From CAYYOS01 sp964473355 (lineage in GTDB: Bacteria > Pseudomonadota > Gammaproteobacteria > Burkholderiales > REEB80), in assembly GCA_964473355.1 (NCBI GenBank), contig CAYYOS010000042.1, positions 1-17,769 of the forward strand: a stretch of DNA of 17,769 bases, given 5' to 3'. Each line of letters opens with the position of its first letter. The stretch's first letter is position 1. Both the position numbers and the translations under genes were made by a program. Below, in pieces: positions 1 through 6,921 of this stretch. The notes under the pieces were generated by a model. The model did no database searches. It was given only the letters and a program-made list of their open reading frames with translations, and was not told the origin of the DNA.

Positions 1-637
1 CCGCCGTCGTTACTTCCGCAATGTTGCGAACTTGGCCGGTTAAGTTCGCCGCCATGTAATTCACGTTGTCGGTTAAGTCTTTCCATGTGCCAGCGACGCC
101 TTTTACCTTAGCTTGCCCGCCCAATTTTCCTTCCGTACCCACCTCACGCGCCACCCGCGAGACTTCCGAAGCAAACGAATTGAGTTGTTCCGACATGGTG
201 TTAACCACTTTTCCTATGCGCAAAAATTCTCCGCGCAGCGGCCGCCCGTCGGTTTCCAATTCCATAGTTTGCGTCAAGTCGCCTTTCGCGACCGCGCCAA
301 TAACCCGGGCAACTTCCGTCACGGGCTGGACTAAATCAGCAATAAGGGCATTAAGAGAATCGATAGATTTTTCCCAAGCGCCATGCGCTCCTGCTACCGT
401 CGCACGTTGCGTAATCCGGCCCTCTTTACCTACGGCTAAGCTAATACGCTCGAATTCGTCAGCCATACTCTCATTTAACGCAGCAATTTCGTTAAACGTC
501 TCGGCAATTTCTCCGTCTATGCCGGTAAATTCTTGCGGTAAACGCACTGAGAAATCCCCTTTTTTATAAGCTTTAAGTGCACGTAAAAGCTGGCGGGAAT
601 TGAGTGTGGTCTTAACTTCGGAAGTACTGGCTGGCAT
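1..637 (-). CDS. Tandem-HAMP sensor histidine kinase, N-terminal part
   Basis: The gene is cut by the left edge; about 212 N-terminal residues are present and the kinase core lies outside. Read on the minus strand, the protein begins MPASTSEVKTTLNSRQLLRA and then shows repeated HAMP-like units: a unit with KKGDFSVRLP near residue 30, a unit with AKGDLTQTMELETDGRP near 120, and a unit with GTEGKLGGQAKVKG near 170. The last runs into DLTDNVNYMAANLTGQVRNI, a signature of the long cytoplasmic HAMP-array hybrid kinases (the group III/Nik1-like architecture common in bacteria). No signal peptide or membrane segment precedes the array, so the sensor is probably soluble; HAMP arrays of this kind act as the sensory element in related kinases. 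The start ATG has AAGGA 7 nt upstream and an extended -10 box further up. It diverges from smpB. The family call is firm; the full domain order and signal are unknown because the gene is partial. Confidence 0.85.
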   Translation of the reverse strand, partial: MPASTSEVKTTLNSRQLLRALKAYKKGDFSVRLPQEFTGIDGEIAETFNEIAALNESMADEFERISLAVGKEGRITQRATVAGAHGAWEKSIDSLNALIADLVQPVTEVARVIGAVAKGDLTQTMELETDGRPLRGEFLRIGKVVNTMSEQLNSFASEVSRVAREVGTEGKLGGQAKVKGVAGTWKDLTDNVNYMAANLTGQVRNIAEVTTA

Positions 638-682
638 ATTCAAGTCCTTAACGAAAAAAGGTTTAGGAATAACAGTGATATT

Positions 683-691
683 AGTATACCA
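683..691 (-). promoter_or_regulatory. Extended -10 promoter of the HAMP kinase gene
   Basis: On the minus strand the bases read TGGTATACT, an extended -10 (TGn plus TATACT, 5 of 6 to TATAAT). No good -35 lies 16-18 nt upstream, as is usual for extended -10 promoters. It lies about 46 nt before the ATG at 637. The rest of the 142-bp divergent gap to smpB shows no other clear element. Confidence 0.4.
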
Positions 692-779
692 ATAAGACCC
701 CACACCTGCAGTCTTAGTGCCCCGCTACACCTCAGGATGAAGGATAGGCTAAACTGACACTTTTATTTCAAATTTGATC

Positions 780-1223
780 ATGTCAATTGCGCAAAACAAA
801 AAAGCTTTCTTCGATTACTTCATTGAGGAACGATATGAAGCCGGCATCGTACTTGAGGGCTGGGAAGTTAAAGCAATACGTGCCGGGCGGGTCCAGTTGA
901 AGGAAGCCTACGTACTTGTCCGCAATGGTCAGATTCATTTAATCGGTTGCCACATTAGTCCCTTACCTGCCGCCTCAACACACATCCAACCCGACCCAAT
1001 TCGCACCCGCAAACTACTGCTGCACGCGGAAGAAATCGCCAAGCTTATTGGCAAAACCGAGCGTGCCGGCTATACCTTAGTTCCACTCAACCTCCACTAC
1101 CTAAAAGGTAGAATTAAGTTAGAGATAGGGTTGGCAAAAGGTAAAAAACAGCACGATAAGCGGGAGACAGAAAAAGAGCGCGACTGGCAACGAGAAAAAC
1201 AGCGCTTGATGCGCAGCCACTAA
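780..1223 (+). CDS. smpB: SsrA-binding protein SmpB
   Basis: SmpB binds tmRNA (SsrA) and delivers it to stalled ribosomes for trans-translation in the cytoplasm. The 147-residue product has family landmarks in order: MSIAQNKKAFFDYFIEERYE at the start, EGWEVKAIRAGRVQLKEAY (about 26-44), the YLKGRIKLEIGLAKGKK strand before the tail, and a basic C-terminal tail (KRETEKERDWQREKQRLMRS) that enters the ribosomal mRNA channel. Length is in the normal range of about 150-160. The ATG at 780 is chosen over an in-frame TTG at 774 because homologues start just before this motif; neither has a clear Shine-Dalgarno sequence. No tmRNA gene is visible nearby. It is followed after 67 bp by fccA, which has its own promoter candidate, so co-transcription is uncertain. 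Confidence 0.96.
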   Translation: MSIAQNKKAFFDYFIEERYEAGIVLEGWEVKAIRAGRVQLKEAYVLVRNGQIHLIGCHISPLPAASTHIQPDPIRTRKLLLHAEEIAKLIGKTERAGYTLVPLNLHYLKGRIKLEIGLAKGKKQHDKRETEKERDWQREKQRLMRSH

Positions 1224-1254
1224 ATTTAACGACGTTTCCGTGCAGTATTAGGCA

Positions 1255-1263
1255 TGCTAAAAT
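1255..1263 (+). promoter_or_regulatory. Extended -10 promoter candidate for fccAB
   Basis: TGCTAAAAT is an extended -10 (TGn plus TAAAAT, 5 of 6 to TATAAT). It would start transcription near 1270, about 20 nt before the fccA ATG. The -35 region (TTTCCG near 1235) is weak. A strong ribosome-binding site, AGGAGG, sits at 1281-1286. The sequence therefore allows expression independent of smpB. Confidence 0.4.
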
Positions 1264-1290
1264 AGCAACTGGTCCCGGACAGGAGGAATC

Positions 1291-1611
1291 ATGAACAGCT
1301 CTTGGTCATTGCATTCTTTAGTCGCCCTTTCGATATTCCTTATTTCCCCCGCTGCGGCGCAAAACATCAATCCTCTTCATGCCCGCAATCTCGCCGCCTC
1401 TTGTGCGGCCTGCCATGGTACTAACGGCAATAGCGTAGGTGGCATGCCGGCTTTGGCAGGCTTAGAACGAGCTTATTTCGTTAAGCAACTCCAAGATTTT
1501 AGATCCGGTGCGCGACCCGCTACGGTAATGCACCAACATGCCAAAGGCTATACGGAAACAGAAATAGGTCAATTGGCAGATTTTTTTGCCAGCCAAAAGC
1601 CAACAAAATAG
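1291..1611 (+). CDS. fccA: Flavocytochrome c sulfide dehydrogenase, cytochrome subunit
   Basis: A small class I cytochrome c that takes electrons from the FAD subunit during periplasmic oxidation of sulfide to sulfur or polysulfide. The 106-residue precursor has a Sec signal peptide (hydrophobic LVALSIFLISPAAA, cleavage near residue 23), one haem site CAACH at 38-42, and a likely axial Met80 in TVMHQHAKGYTETEI, a pattern shared with c4-type cytochromes and FccA proteins. Only one haem site is present; the Allochromatium enzyme has a dihaem subunit, so this is the monohaem form. AGGAGG lies 4 nt before the ATG. The gene lies directly before fccB with an 8-nt gap, which is what assigns it to this enzyme; taken alone it could be called only a monohaem c-type cytochrome. 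Confidence 0.88.
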   Translation: MNSSWSLHSLVALSIFLISPAAAQNINPLHARNLAASCAACHGTNGNSVGGMPALAGLERAYFVKQLQDFRSGARPATVMHQHAKGYTETEIGQLADFFASQKPTK

Positions 1612-1619
1612 GAGGTAGC

Positions 1620-2894
1620 ATGGCTCTCAATCGTCGCGATTTCATTAAATGGAGCGCTGCAGCCACGACCTTGGGCGCAGCACCCGCTTGTTCGCTTACC
1701 CCGAAATCGGCGCTGACAAAATCCGCGCAGCGCGTGGTGATAATTGGTGGCGGTTTCGGCGGCGCCACGGCCGCCAAATACATCCGCATGTGGGCGAATA
1801 ACATCGAGGTGGTGTTGATCGAACGTAACCCCGCATTTATTTCCTGCCCCATGAGCAATATGGTTCTGGGCGGCACCAAATCCATTAGTGACATTACTGT
1901 AGGTTATGCCGCACTGCCCGCCAACTACGGCGTAAAAATGTTTAAAAGCGAGGTCACGGCGATTAACCCTCAAACCAAAACCGTGGTCTATAAAGAAGGG
2001 CAGATTGCGTATGACCGGTTAATTATTGCGCCGGGCGTGGATTTCATGTTTAGCCAAATTGAGGGTCTAACCACAGTCGACGCTCAGGAAAAAATTCCGC
2101 ACGCTTGGAAAGCCGGTGCGCAAACACTTAACTTGCGTCGCCAACTTGAAGCCATGGTGGATGGCGGCGTATTTGTCATGAGCATTCCCAAGGCGCCCTA
2201 TCGCTGCCCGCCCGGCCCCTATGAACGGGCCTCTCAAGTTGCTTACTATTTCAAAAATAGCAAACCAAAATCAAAAATATTAATTCTGGACGCCAATCCG
2301 GATATCACCTCTAAGAAAGGTTTATTCACCAAAGCGTGGGCCGATTTATATCCCGGGATAATTGAGTACCGTCCGAACGCCCCTGTCATTGCGGTGAACG
2401 TTGCAAATAAAACGGCCAAGACCGAGTTTGAAGAAATTAAGGCCGACGTACTGAACGTCATCCCCCCCATGAAAGCGGGCGACGCCGCTGGATTGGCAGG
2501 CGTGATCAACGTAGAGAATCGCTGGTGTGGCGTAGATTTATTAAGTTACGAATCCAAGGTGCATAAACATATCCATATCATAGGCGATGCCGTTTCAGCC
2601 GCGCTACCTAAATCTGGGCACATGGCTAACTCGCAGGCCAAGGTTTGCGCGGCAGCGGTTATTGCTTTGTTACAGGGCCAGGAGATTGAGCAGCAACCGG
2701 CTATTGCAAATACCTGTTACAGCATGGTCAGCGATAACGAGGCAATGCACGTTGCGAATGTTTATAAATACGATCCGGCAAAACAACTCATGGTGGCGGC
2801 CGAAGGCGGCGGGGTTTCCGACAAGCGCTCATCGTTGGAAGGCACTTATGCCCAAGCGTGGGCTAAAAACATTTGGGCCGACACGCTTTTATAG
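1620..2894 (+). CDS. fccB: Flavocytochrome c sulfide dehydrogenase, FAD subunit
   Basis: Catalytic subunit oxidising sulfide and passing electrons through FAD to the FccA haem. The 424-residue protein starts MALNRRDFIKW, a twin-arginine (Tat) signal, so it is exported folded with FAD. It has the dinucleotide-binding GGGFGG at 43-48. Compared with Allochromatium FCSD as I remember it, the key residues are kept: Cys76 in FISCPMSN (covalent 8-alpha-cysteinyl FAD), Cys196 in RCPPGPYERASQ and Cys366 in ANTCYS (the redox-active disulfide), and Glu202 in the YERAS stretch (active-site Glu). The second FAD motif HIIGDA is at 318-323, and the C-terminal third matches the FCSD flavin-binding domain. 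AGGAGGT overlaps the fccA stop codon, so translation is probably coupled. All catalytic residues are present, so it is probably functional. Sulfide:quinone reductases are relatives, but RCPPGPYERASQ and the Tat signal favour FccB. Confidence 0.95.
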   Translation: MALNRRDFIKWSAAATTLGAAPACSLTPKSALTKSAQRVVIIGGGFGGATAAKYIRMWANNIEVVLIERNPAFISCPMSNMVLGGTKSISDITVGYAALPANYGVKMFKSEVTAINPQTKTVVYKEGQIAYDRLIIAPGVDFMFSQIEGLTTVDAQEKIPHAWKAGAQTLNLRRQLEAMVDGGVFVMSIPKAPYRCPPGPYERASQVAYYFKNSKPKSKILILDANPDITSKKGLFTKAWADLYPGIIEYRPNAPVIAVNVANKTAKTEFEEIKADVLNVIPPMKAGDAAGLAGVINVENRWCGVDLLSYESKVHKHIHIIGDAVSAALPKSGHMANSQAKVCAAAVIALLQGQEIEQQPAIANTCYSMVSDNEAMHVANVYKYDPAKQLMVAAEGGGVSDKRSSLEGTYAQAWAKNIWADTLL

Positions 2895-2913
2895 ATGAGC
2901 GAAGCAGAGGCGA

Positions 2914-3057
2914 CTACTTCAACAAGCCCGCTAAACCAATAATAATCAGGTAAAACGCAATAATGTAATTTAGTAAGCGCGGCATAATTAAAATTAAAAT
3001 TCCCGCGATGAGGGACACGAGAGGAGTAAGTTGAGCCATGCTAAAGGTTATGTTCAT
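2914..3057 (-). CDS. DUF3096 family small membrane protein
   Basis: A 47-residue protein, MNITFSMAQLTPLVSLIAGI followed by LILIMPRLLNYIIAFYLIII and GLAGLLK. It is almost wholly hydrophobic and should form two short membrane helices with a PRLLNY turn between them. This pattern matches the DUF3096 family of tiny proteins common in proteobacteria, whose function is unknown. The start is supported by GGAGGA 5 nt upstream of the ATG. It lies 75 bp downstream of the ybbP-like gene on the same strand; the gap holds a TATACT that could be a -10 box without a good -35, so it may be expressed separately. Its end is 19 bp from the convergent end of fccB, and no clear terminator hairpin is seen between them. 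Confidence 0.82.
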   Translation of the reverse strand: MNITFSMAQLTPLVSLIAGILILIMPRLLNYIIAFYLIIIGLAGLLK

Positions 3058-3132
3058 ATTTTCCTCCGGTTATTTGTTCGTAGTATAAACAGGTTTCAGG
3101 TTCGCGGTGGATTCCCCTGAGGGCTGGCTTCA

Positions 3133-5619
3133 TTATTCTACCGCGCGCTGCAAGACTTCCAAAGGTGGTCGCTTCACCACCCCCCGGGTGCCTAACAAAC
3201 CGGCTGACGCAATGCCGAGCCCACCCACCACTAATGCGGCCATCCACATCGCCGGATTAAAATGATAGGGTAAGTGCAAAATTTGGCTGCTCACAAAAAA
3301 CGCCAATAAGGAAGAAGCGAGTGATGCAATTATCGCCGCTATTATCCCTATGATTGCAAACTCAATAAATTGACTCTTCAATAAATGCCGGGTGCTGGCG
3401 CCTAGTGTACGTAAAATAGCTGCCTCCTGAACACGCTCATCATATCCGGCGACGACCGCGGCATACATAATGATCAACCCGGCGATAAGCGTAAATAAAA
3501 ATACAAACTGAATCGCTTGTACCGAGCGATCCATTACCGCCCGTACTTGCGTCATAATGGCAGCAACGTCGATCACAGTAAAGTTTGGAAAGGTTTTAGT
3601 AAGCCGCGTTAACAACGCCTCCTTGCCGGAGGGCAAATAAAAACTGGTGATATAACTTTTGGGATAAGGATCTAACATCCCCGGAGACGCCAGCACAAAA
3701 AAATTAGGTTGAAAAGATGCCCACTCGACTTTACGTATACTGGCGACCGTGGCGCTGAAGTTTTCCCCGGCAACTTGGTAGGTGAGCTCATCACCTAGCT
3801 TTATTTCCAGCAAAATAGCGATGTCTTTTTCCACAGAAAGTTGTCCCCTAGCAGTTAGAACGTTCCACCAAGTGCCCTCGATTAATGTATTCTCCCGCGG
3901 CAGGTGCACAGCGCTAGAAAGATTAAACTCGCGTTCAATTAGGCGTCGCGCTCGGTCATTCTGATATTGCTCGGGCCGCCTCTCCTTACCGTTGATAGCA
4001 ATTAATCTCGCTTTCACCATGGGGTAAATATGAGGTGCTGAGCCCACCTCGCTTGCTAAAAAAGATTTCAAAGGCTCCACTTGGTTCGGTTGAACGTTAA
4101 TTAAAAAGCGATTGGGTGCTTCTACCGGCAGGCTTTTTTGCCACTCCTGAACTAAGTCGTTACGTACCATGGTCAGCGTTAACAAAATCATCATTCCGAT
4201 GGCGAAGGCGACGATCTGTGTTACGGTAGAGGAAGCGCGCCGAGTTAAGGCCGCTACGCCATATCGCCAACTAATGCCCGTGGTTTTAGGCAACCATTTT
4301 AAGGCGCGTAACAGCAAGAACGCGATACCAGCGGCAAGCAAGCCCGCAGCCAAAAGCGCGATTAAGACGTAGACCCCAAGTTTTATATCCCGCGCCTGCC
4401 ATAATACGAGTGCCGCTAAGCCAAAAATGCCCAATACATAGCCAAAATTAGCCACGGGCGCCGTACTTTTTAGTTCGCGGCGCAGAATTCTCAAAGTGGG
4501 AACATTTTTTATTCTGAGCAAAGGCGGCAGCGCAAAACTTAGAACTAGGAATACCCCGGAAGCGGTGCTTTGTATTAAGGGGAGTAAAGTCGGTGGGCTT
4601 AAAGGAAGGCTTAACGCGTTTTTTAGTTGATATGCCAACACGCCCTGTGCAGCATAACCTAAAGCGCTGCCAAGTAAGCTGCCCAGTATCGCGAGCATTA
4701 AAAATAGGAATACAAAAATTTTGAGGATGTCCGCTTGGCTTGCACCCACACACGCCATCACCGCGCAATCGTCCAAATGGCGTGCAATGAAGCGTCGCGC
4801 CGCTACCGCCATGGCTATGGCGGACAAAATAACACTGGCAACCGCAGCTAGTCCCAAAAATTGCTCGGCACGCGCCAGCGCCACGCGCATTTCCGGGCGA
4901 GCATCTTCAGCGGTTAACAGCCTTTCTCCACGCCGTAATTTCGGTCGCGCCCAAGCCTTATACGCCTCGACGTTTTCCCCACGCAGCAGGAGTCGATATC
5001 CCGCGCGGCTTTGTGCTTGCAACAAACGGGTTTTTTCCGTATCAGCGCGATTCATCAGTAAGCGCGGTGCGATGTTAAACATCTCGCCGGAGCGATCGGG
5101 TTCTGCCGTTAAAATCGCCGCGACAGTGAGGCTCGCATCGCCGAGCTGTAGGATACCTCCCGGGGTTACGCCGAGTGCGGCTGCAAGCCGAGCGTCTACC
5201 CAGACTGTGCCAGGCTCGGGAATGGCGCGCGTGATTCGCTCTTGTGAAAACAATTGGTCGCTAATGCGCAGTTCGCCGCGCAGCGGGTAACCTGGCTCCA
5301 CGGCTTTTACCTCGACGAGCGTCGCTTCGTTGCCGAACAGCACCATGCTTGGAAAAGTGATGATGCGGGTGCTGGCTAGATTTAATTTGGTCGCTGCTGC
5401 TTGCCAGGAAGAATCAAACTCATAATCCGCGCGCAAGCTTAAATCGGCGCCGAGAAAAATACTCGCTTGGGTGCGTAATGTTTGATTAATACGATCCGTA
5501 AACAGTCCCACCGCGCTTAACGCACCAACCGTGATTAGTAAAGCTGCGGCTAACACCCGCATCTCGCCGGCCCGCCATTCGCGAAGCAAAATTCGCCATG
5601 CAAGCTTAAATATGGTCAC
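3133..5619 (-). CDS. ybbP: FtsX/MacB-like ABC transporter permease (YbbP type)
   Basis: An 828-residue inner-membrane protein, close in length to E. coli YbbP. The N-terminal helix (about 21-41) is followed by a periplasmic MacB-like core domain (about 45-250), then helices near 254-276, 299-325, 353-369, 392-409, 414-438 and 464-486, a second periplasmic domain (about 495-695), and three C-terminal helices (702-724, 751-778, 790-809). This is the duplicated FtsX arrangement, with the coupling segments MACVGASQADILK (288-300) and LRTLGASTRHLLKSQ (736-750) contacting the ATPase. Translation starts at a GTG in the overlap GTGA with the ybbA stop, so the two are coupled. Type VII ABC systems of this kind usually do mechanical work or extract lipids or proteins rather than move solutes; for YbbAP a role with TesA in removing hydrophobic compounds has been proposed. 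Substrate unknown. Confidence 0.92.
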   Translation of the reverse strand: MTIFKLAWRILLREWRAGEMRVLAAALLITVGALSAVGLFTDRINQTLRTQASIFLGADLSLRADYEFDSSWQAAATKLNLASTRIITFPSMVLFGNEATLVEVKAVEPGYPLRGELRISDQLFSQERITRAIPEPGTVWVDARLAAALGVTPGGILQLGDASLTVAAILTAEPDRSGEMFNIAPRLLMNRADTEKTRLLQAQSRAGYRLLLRGENVEAYKAWARPKLRRGERLLTAEDARPEMRVALARAEQFLGLAAVASVILSAIAMAVAARRFIARHLDDCAVMACVGASQADILKIFVFLFLMLAILGSLLGSALGYAAQGVLAYQLKNALSLPLSPPTLLPLIQSTASGVFLVLSFALPPLLRIKNVPTLRILRRELKSTAPVANFGYVLGIFGLAALVLWQARDIKLGVYVLIALLAAGLLAAGIAFLLLRALKWLPKTTGISWRYGVAALTRRASSTVTQIVAFAIGMMILLTLTMVRNDLVQEWQKSLPVEAPNRFLINVQPNQVEPLKSFLASEVGSAPHIYPMVKARLIAINGKERRPEQYQNDRARRLIEREFNLSSAVHLPRENTLIEGTWWNVLTARGQLSVEKDIAILLEIKLGDELTYQVAGENFSATVASIRKVEWASFQPNFFVLASPGMLDPYPKSYITSFYLPSGKEALLTRLTKTFPNFTVIDVAAIMTQVRAVMDRSVQAIQFVFLFTLIAGLIIMYAAVVAGYDERVQEAAILRTLGASTRHLLKSQFIEFAIIGIIAAIIASLASSLLAFFVSSQILHLPYHFNPAMWMAALVVGGLGIASAGLLGTRGVVKRPPLEVLQRAVE

Positions 5620-6299
5620 GGATTTTCTTCCAAGCGCCCTTGGATAAGGCGCAAGCGGCGTTGGCAGCGGCTTGCTAAAGCCACGTCATGTGTTACTAGA
5701 ACCAACGTTGCGCCTTGCTCACGATTGAGCTCAAACAAGAGATCAATAATGGTAGCGCCAGTATCACTATCCAAATTCCCGGTGGGTTCATCGGCAAGTA
5801 ACAACTTGGGGTTAGCGGAAAATGCCCTGGCAATCGCCACCCGTTGCTGCTCTCCACCCGAAAGCTGACGGGGATAATGATGCAGTCTATCTTGTAGCCC
5901 CACTCGCTTTAACAAACTGGCGCTTTTATCTTCGGCTTGCGGGACTTGCCCGAGTTCCAGCGGTAACATCACGTTTTCCAGCGCCGTGAAGCTGCCTATC
6001 AACTGAAAAGACTGAAACACGAATCCCAGCACTTTGCCACGTAGCCGTGCGCGTTCATCTTCGTTTAAAGAAAATAGATCCACCCCATCGAGAAATACTT
6101 TTCCTGACGTGGGATAATCTAAGCCCGCCAGCAGTCCTAGGAGTGTTGATTTGCCGGAGCCGGAGGCGCCCAAGATCGCTACCGTTTCCCCCGAGTTAAC
6201 ATTTAACTCGAGGTTTTGCAAAATAGAAAGTGTGTGCTGGCCAGTATTTATGTGTTTACTTAGGCCACTGGCTTGGATTAATTTTACGGAAGGACTCAT
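5616..6299 (-). CDS. ybbA: ABC transporter ATP-binding protein (YbbA type)
   Basis: ATPase partner of the downstream permease. The 227-residue protein has Walker A GASGSGKS (44-51), Q-loop Gln96 in FVFQSF, ABC signature LSGGE (146-150), Walker B LLLADE ending at 171, and switch His204 in LVTHD, so it should be catalytically competent. It is most like the MacB/LolD/FtsE group. The start chosen is the ATG at 6299 (MSPSVKLIQA), because family members begin close to this point. An in-frame ATG at 6335 would add MTNNNSNNKRAT but would run 38 nt into tesA. With the chosen start, the ATG shares the palindrome CATG with the tesA start on the other strand. The stop overlaps the permease GTG. Confidence 0.92.
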   Translation of the reverse strand: MSPSVKLIQASGLSKHINTGQHTLSILQNLELNVNSGETVAILGASGSGKSTLLGLLAGLDYPTSGKVFLDGVDLFSLNEDERARLRGKVLGFVFQSFQLIGSFTALENVMLPLELGQVPQAEDKSASLLKRVGLQDRLHHYPRQLSGGEQQRVAIARAFSANPKLLLADEPTGNLDSDTGATIIDLLFELNREQGATLVLVTHDVALASRCQRRLRLIQGRLEENP

Positions 6300-6921
6300 G
6301 GTAGCTCGTTTGTTGTTACTGTTGTTATTAGTCACACCCGCGGCATTTGCTAAAACCTTGCCGATTTTAGTGTTTGGAGACAGCCTCTCCGCGAATTATG
6401 GAATAGCCCAGCAACAAAGTTGGGTTAATTTATTACAGGCTAGGCTGGAGCAAACTTACCCCCGGTTTAAGATTGTAAATGCCAGTATCAGCGGAGAAAC
6501 GACACAAGGGGGACGCTATCGCTTACCGCAAGCGCTAACTAAAACTCGCCCCGCGCTGGTGATTTTGGAACTCGGCGCCAACGACGGCTTACGCGGTCTA
6601 CCCCCACAGTTAATGCAACAAAATTTAGAGGCAATGCTCGCACAAATTAAGGCGGCTAACGCCCGGGTTTTGCTTGTAGGTATGCATCTGCCGCCCAACT
6701 ACGGCTCAGCTTATAACGAAAAGTTCCACCAGGTTTACCAAGAACTGGCGCGTCGCCATAAAATTGCGTTCGTGCCTTTTATGCTGGATAAACTTAGTCA
6801 TCCTCTGCATTTTCAGGCCGACGGCGTACACCCTACCGCCGCGGCGCAAGTTACTATCTTAGAAACACTATGGCAGCAGCTTGCGCCTCTGCTTAAAACC
6901 ATCCAATCGAGTTCACGTTAA
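6298..6921 (+). CDS. tesA: Periplasmic acyl-CoA thioesterase I / lysophospholipase TesA
   Basis: An SGNH-fold (GDSL) esterase cleaving acyl thioesters, lysophospholipids and small esters in the periplasm. The 207-residue precursor has a Leu-rich signal peptide (MVARLLLLLLLVTPAAFA, cleavage about residue 18). All SGNH blocks are visible: GDSLS with nucleophile Ser29, Gly66 in ISGETTQ, Asn95 in GANDG, and Asp175/His178 in ADGVHPT. Length matches E. coli TesA. GGAAGG lies upstream of the ATG. tesA next to divergent ybbA is a conserved proteobacterial arrangement and suggests joint work with the YbbAP transporter. The gene has no spacer on either side: its ATG overlaps the ybbA start codon in CATG, and its TAA overlaps the amidase stop in TTAA. 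Its promoter must therefore lie inside ybbA. Confidence 0.95.
   Translation: MVARLLLLLLLVTPAAFAKTLPILVFGDSLSANYGIAQQQSWVNLLQARLEQTYPRFKIVNASISGETTQGGRYRLPQALTKTRPALVILELGANDGLRGLPPQLMQQNLEAMLAQIKAANARVLLVGMHLPPNYGSAYNEKFHQVYQELARRHKIAFVPFMLDKLSHPLHFQADGVHPTAAAQVTILETLWQQLAPLLKTIQSSSR

Noticed and set aside
66..569. Plus-strand open frame of 167 codons at the left edge
   Set aside because: Ser/Arg/Pro-rich with no family resemblance; the minus strand of the same bases encodes an unmistakable HAMP array.
1644..1700. Cys24 of FccB as a Tat-lipoprotein lipobox
   Set aside because: The residues before it (APA) do not fit the lipobox pattern with Leu at -3; a soluble Tat-exported subunit is the known form.
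1520..1973. Minus-strand open frames over fccA and fccB
   Set aside because: They lie opposite strongly conserved fcc coding sequence and have no recognisable domains or ribosome-binding sites.
4721..5290. Plus-strand open frame of 189 codons inside the permease gene
   Set aside because: Ala/Arg/Ser-rich composition typical of an antisense shadow; the minus-strand FtsX-like permease is clear.
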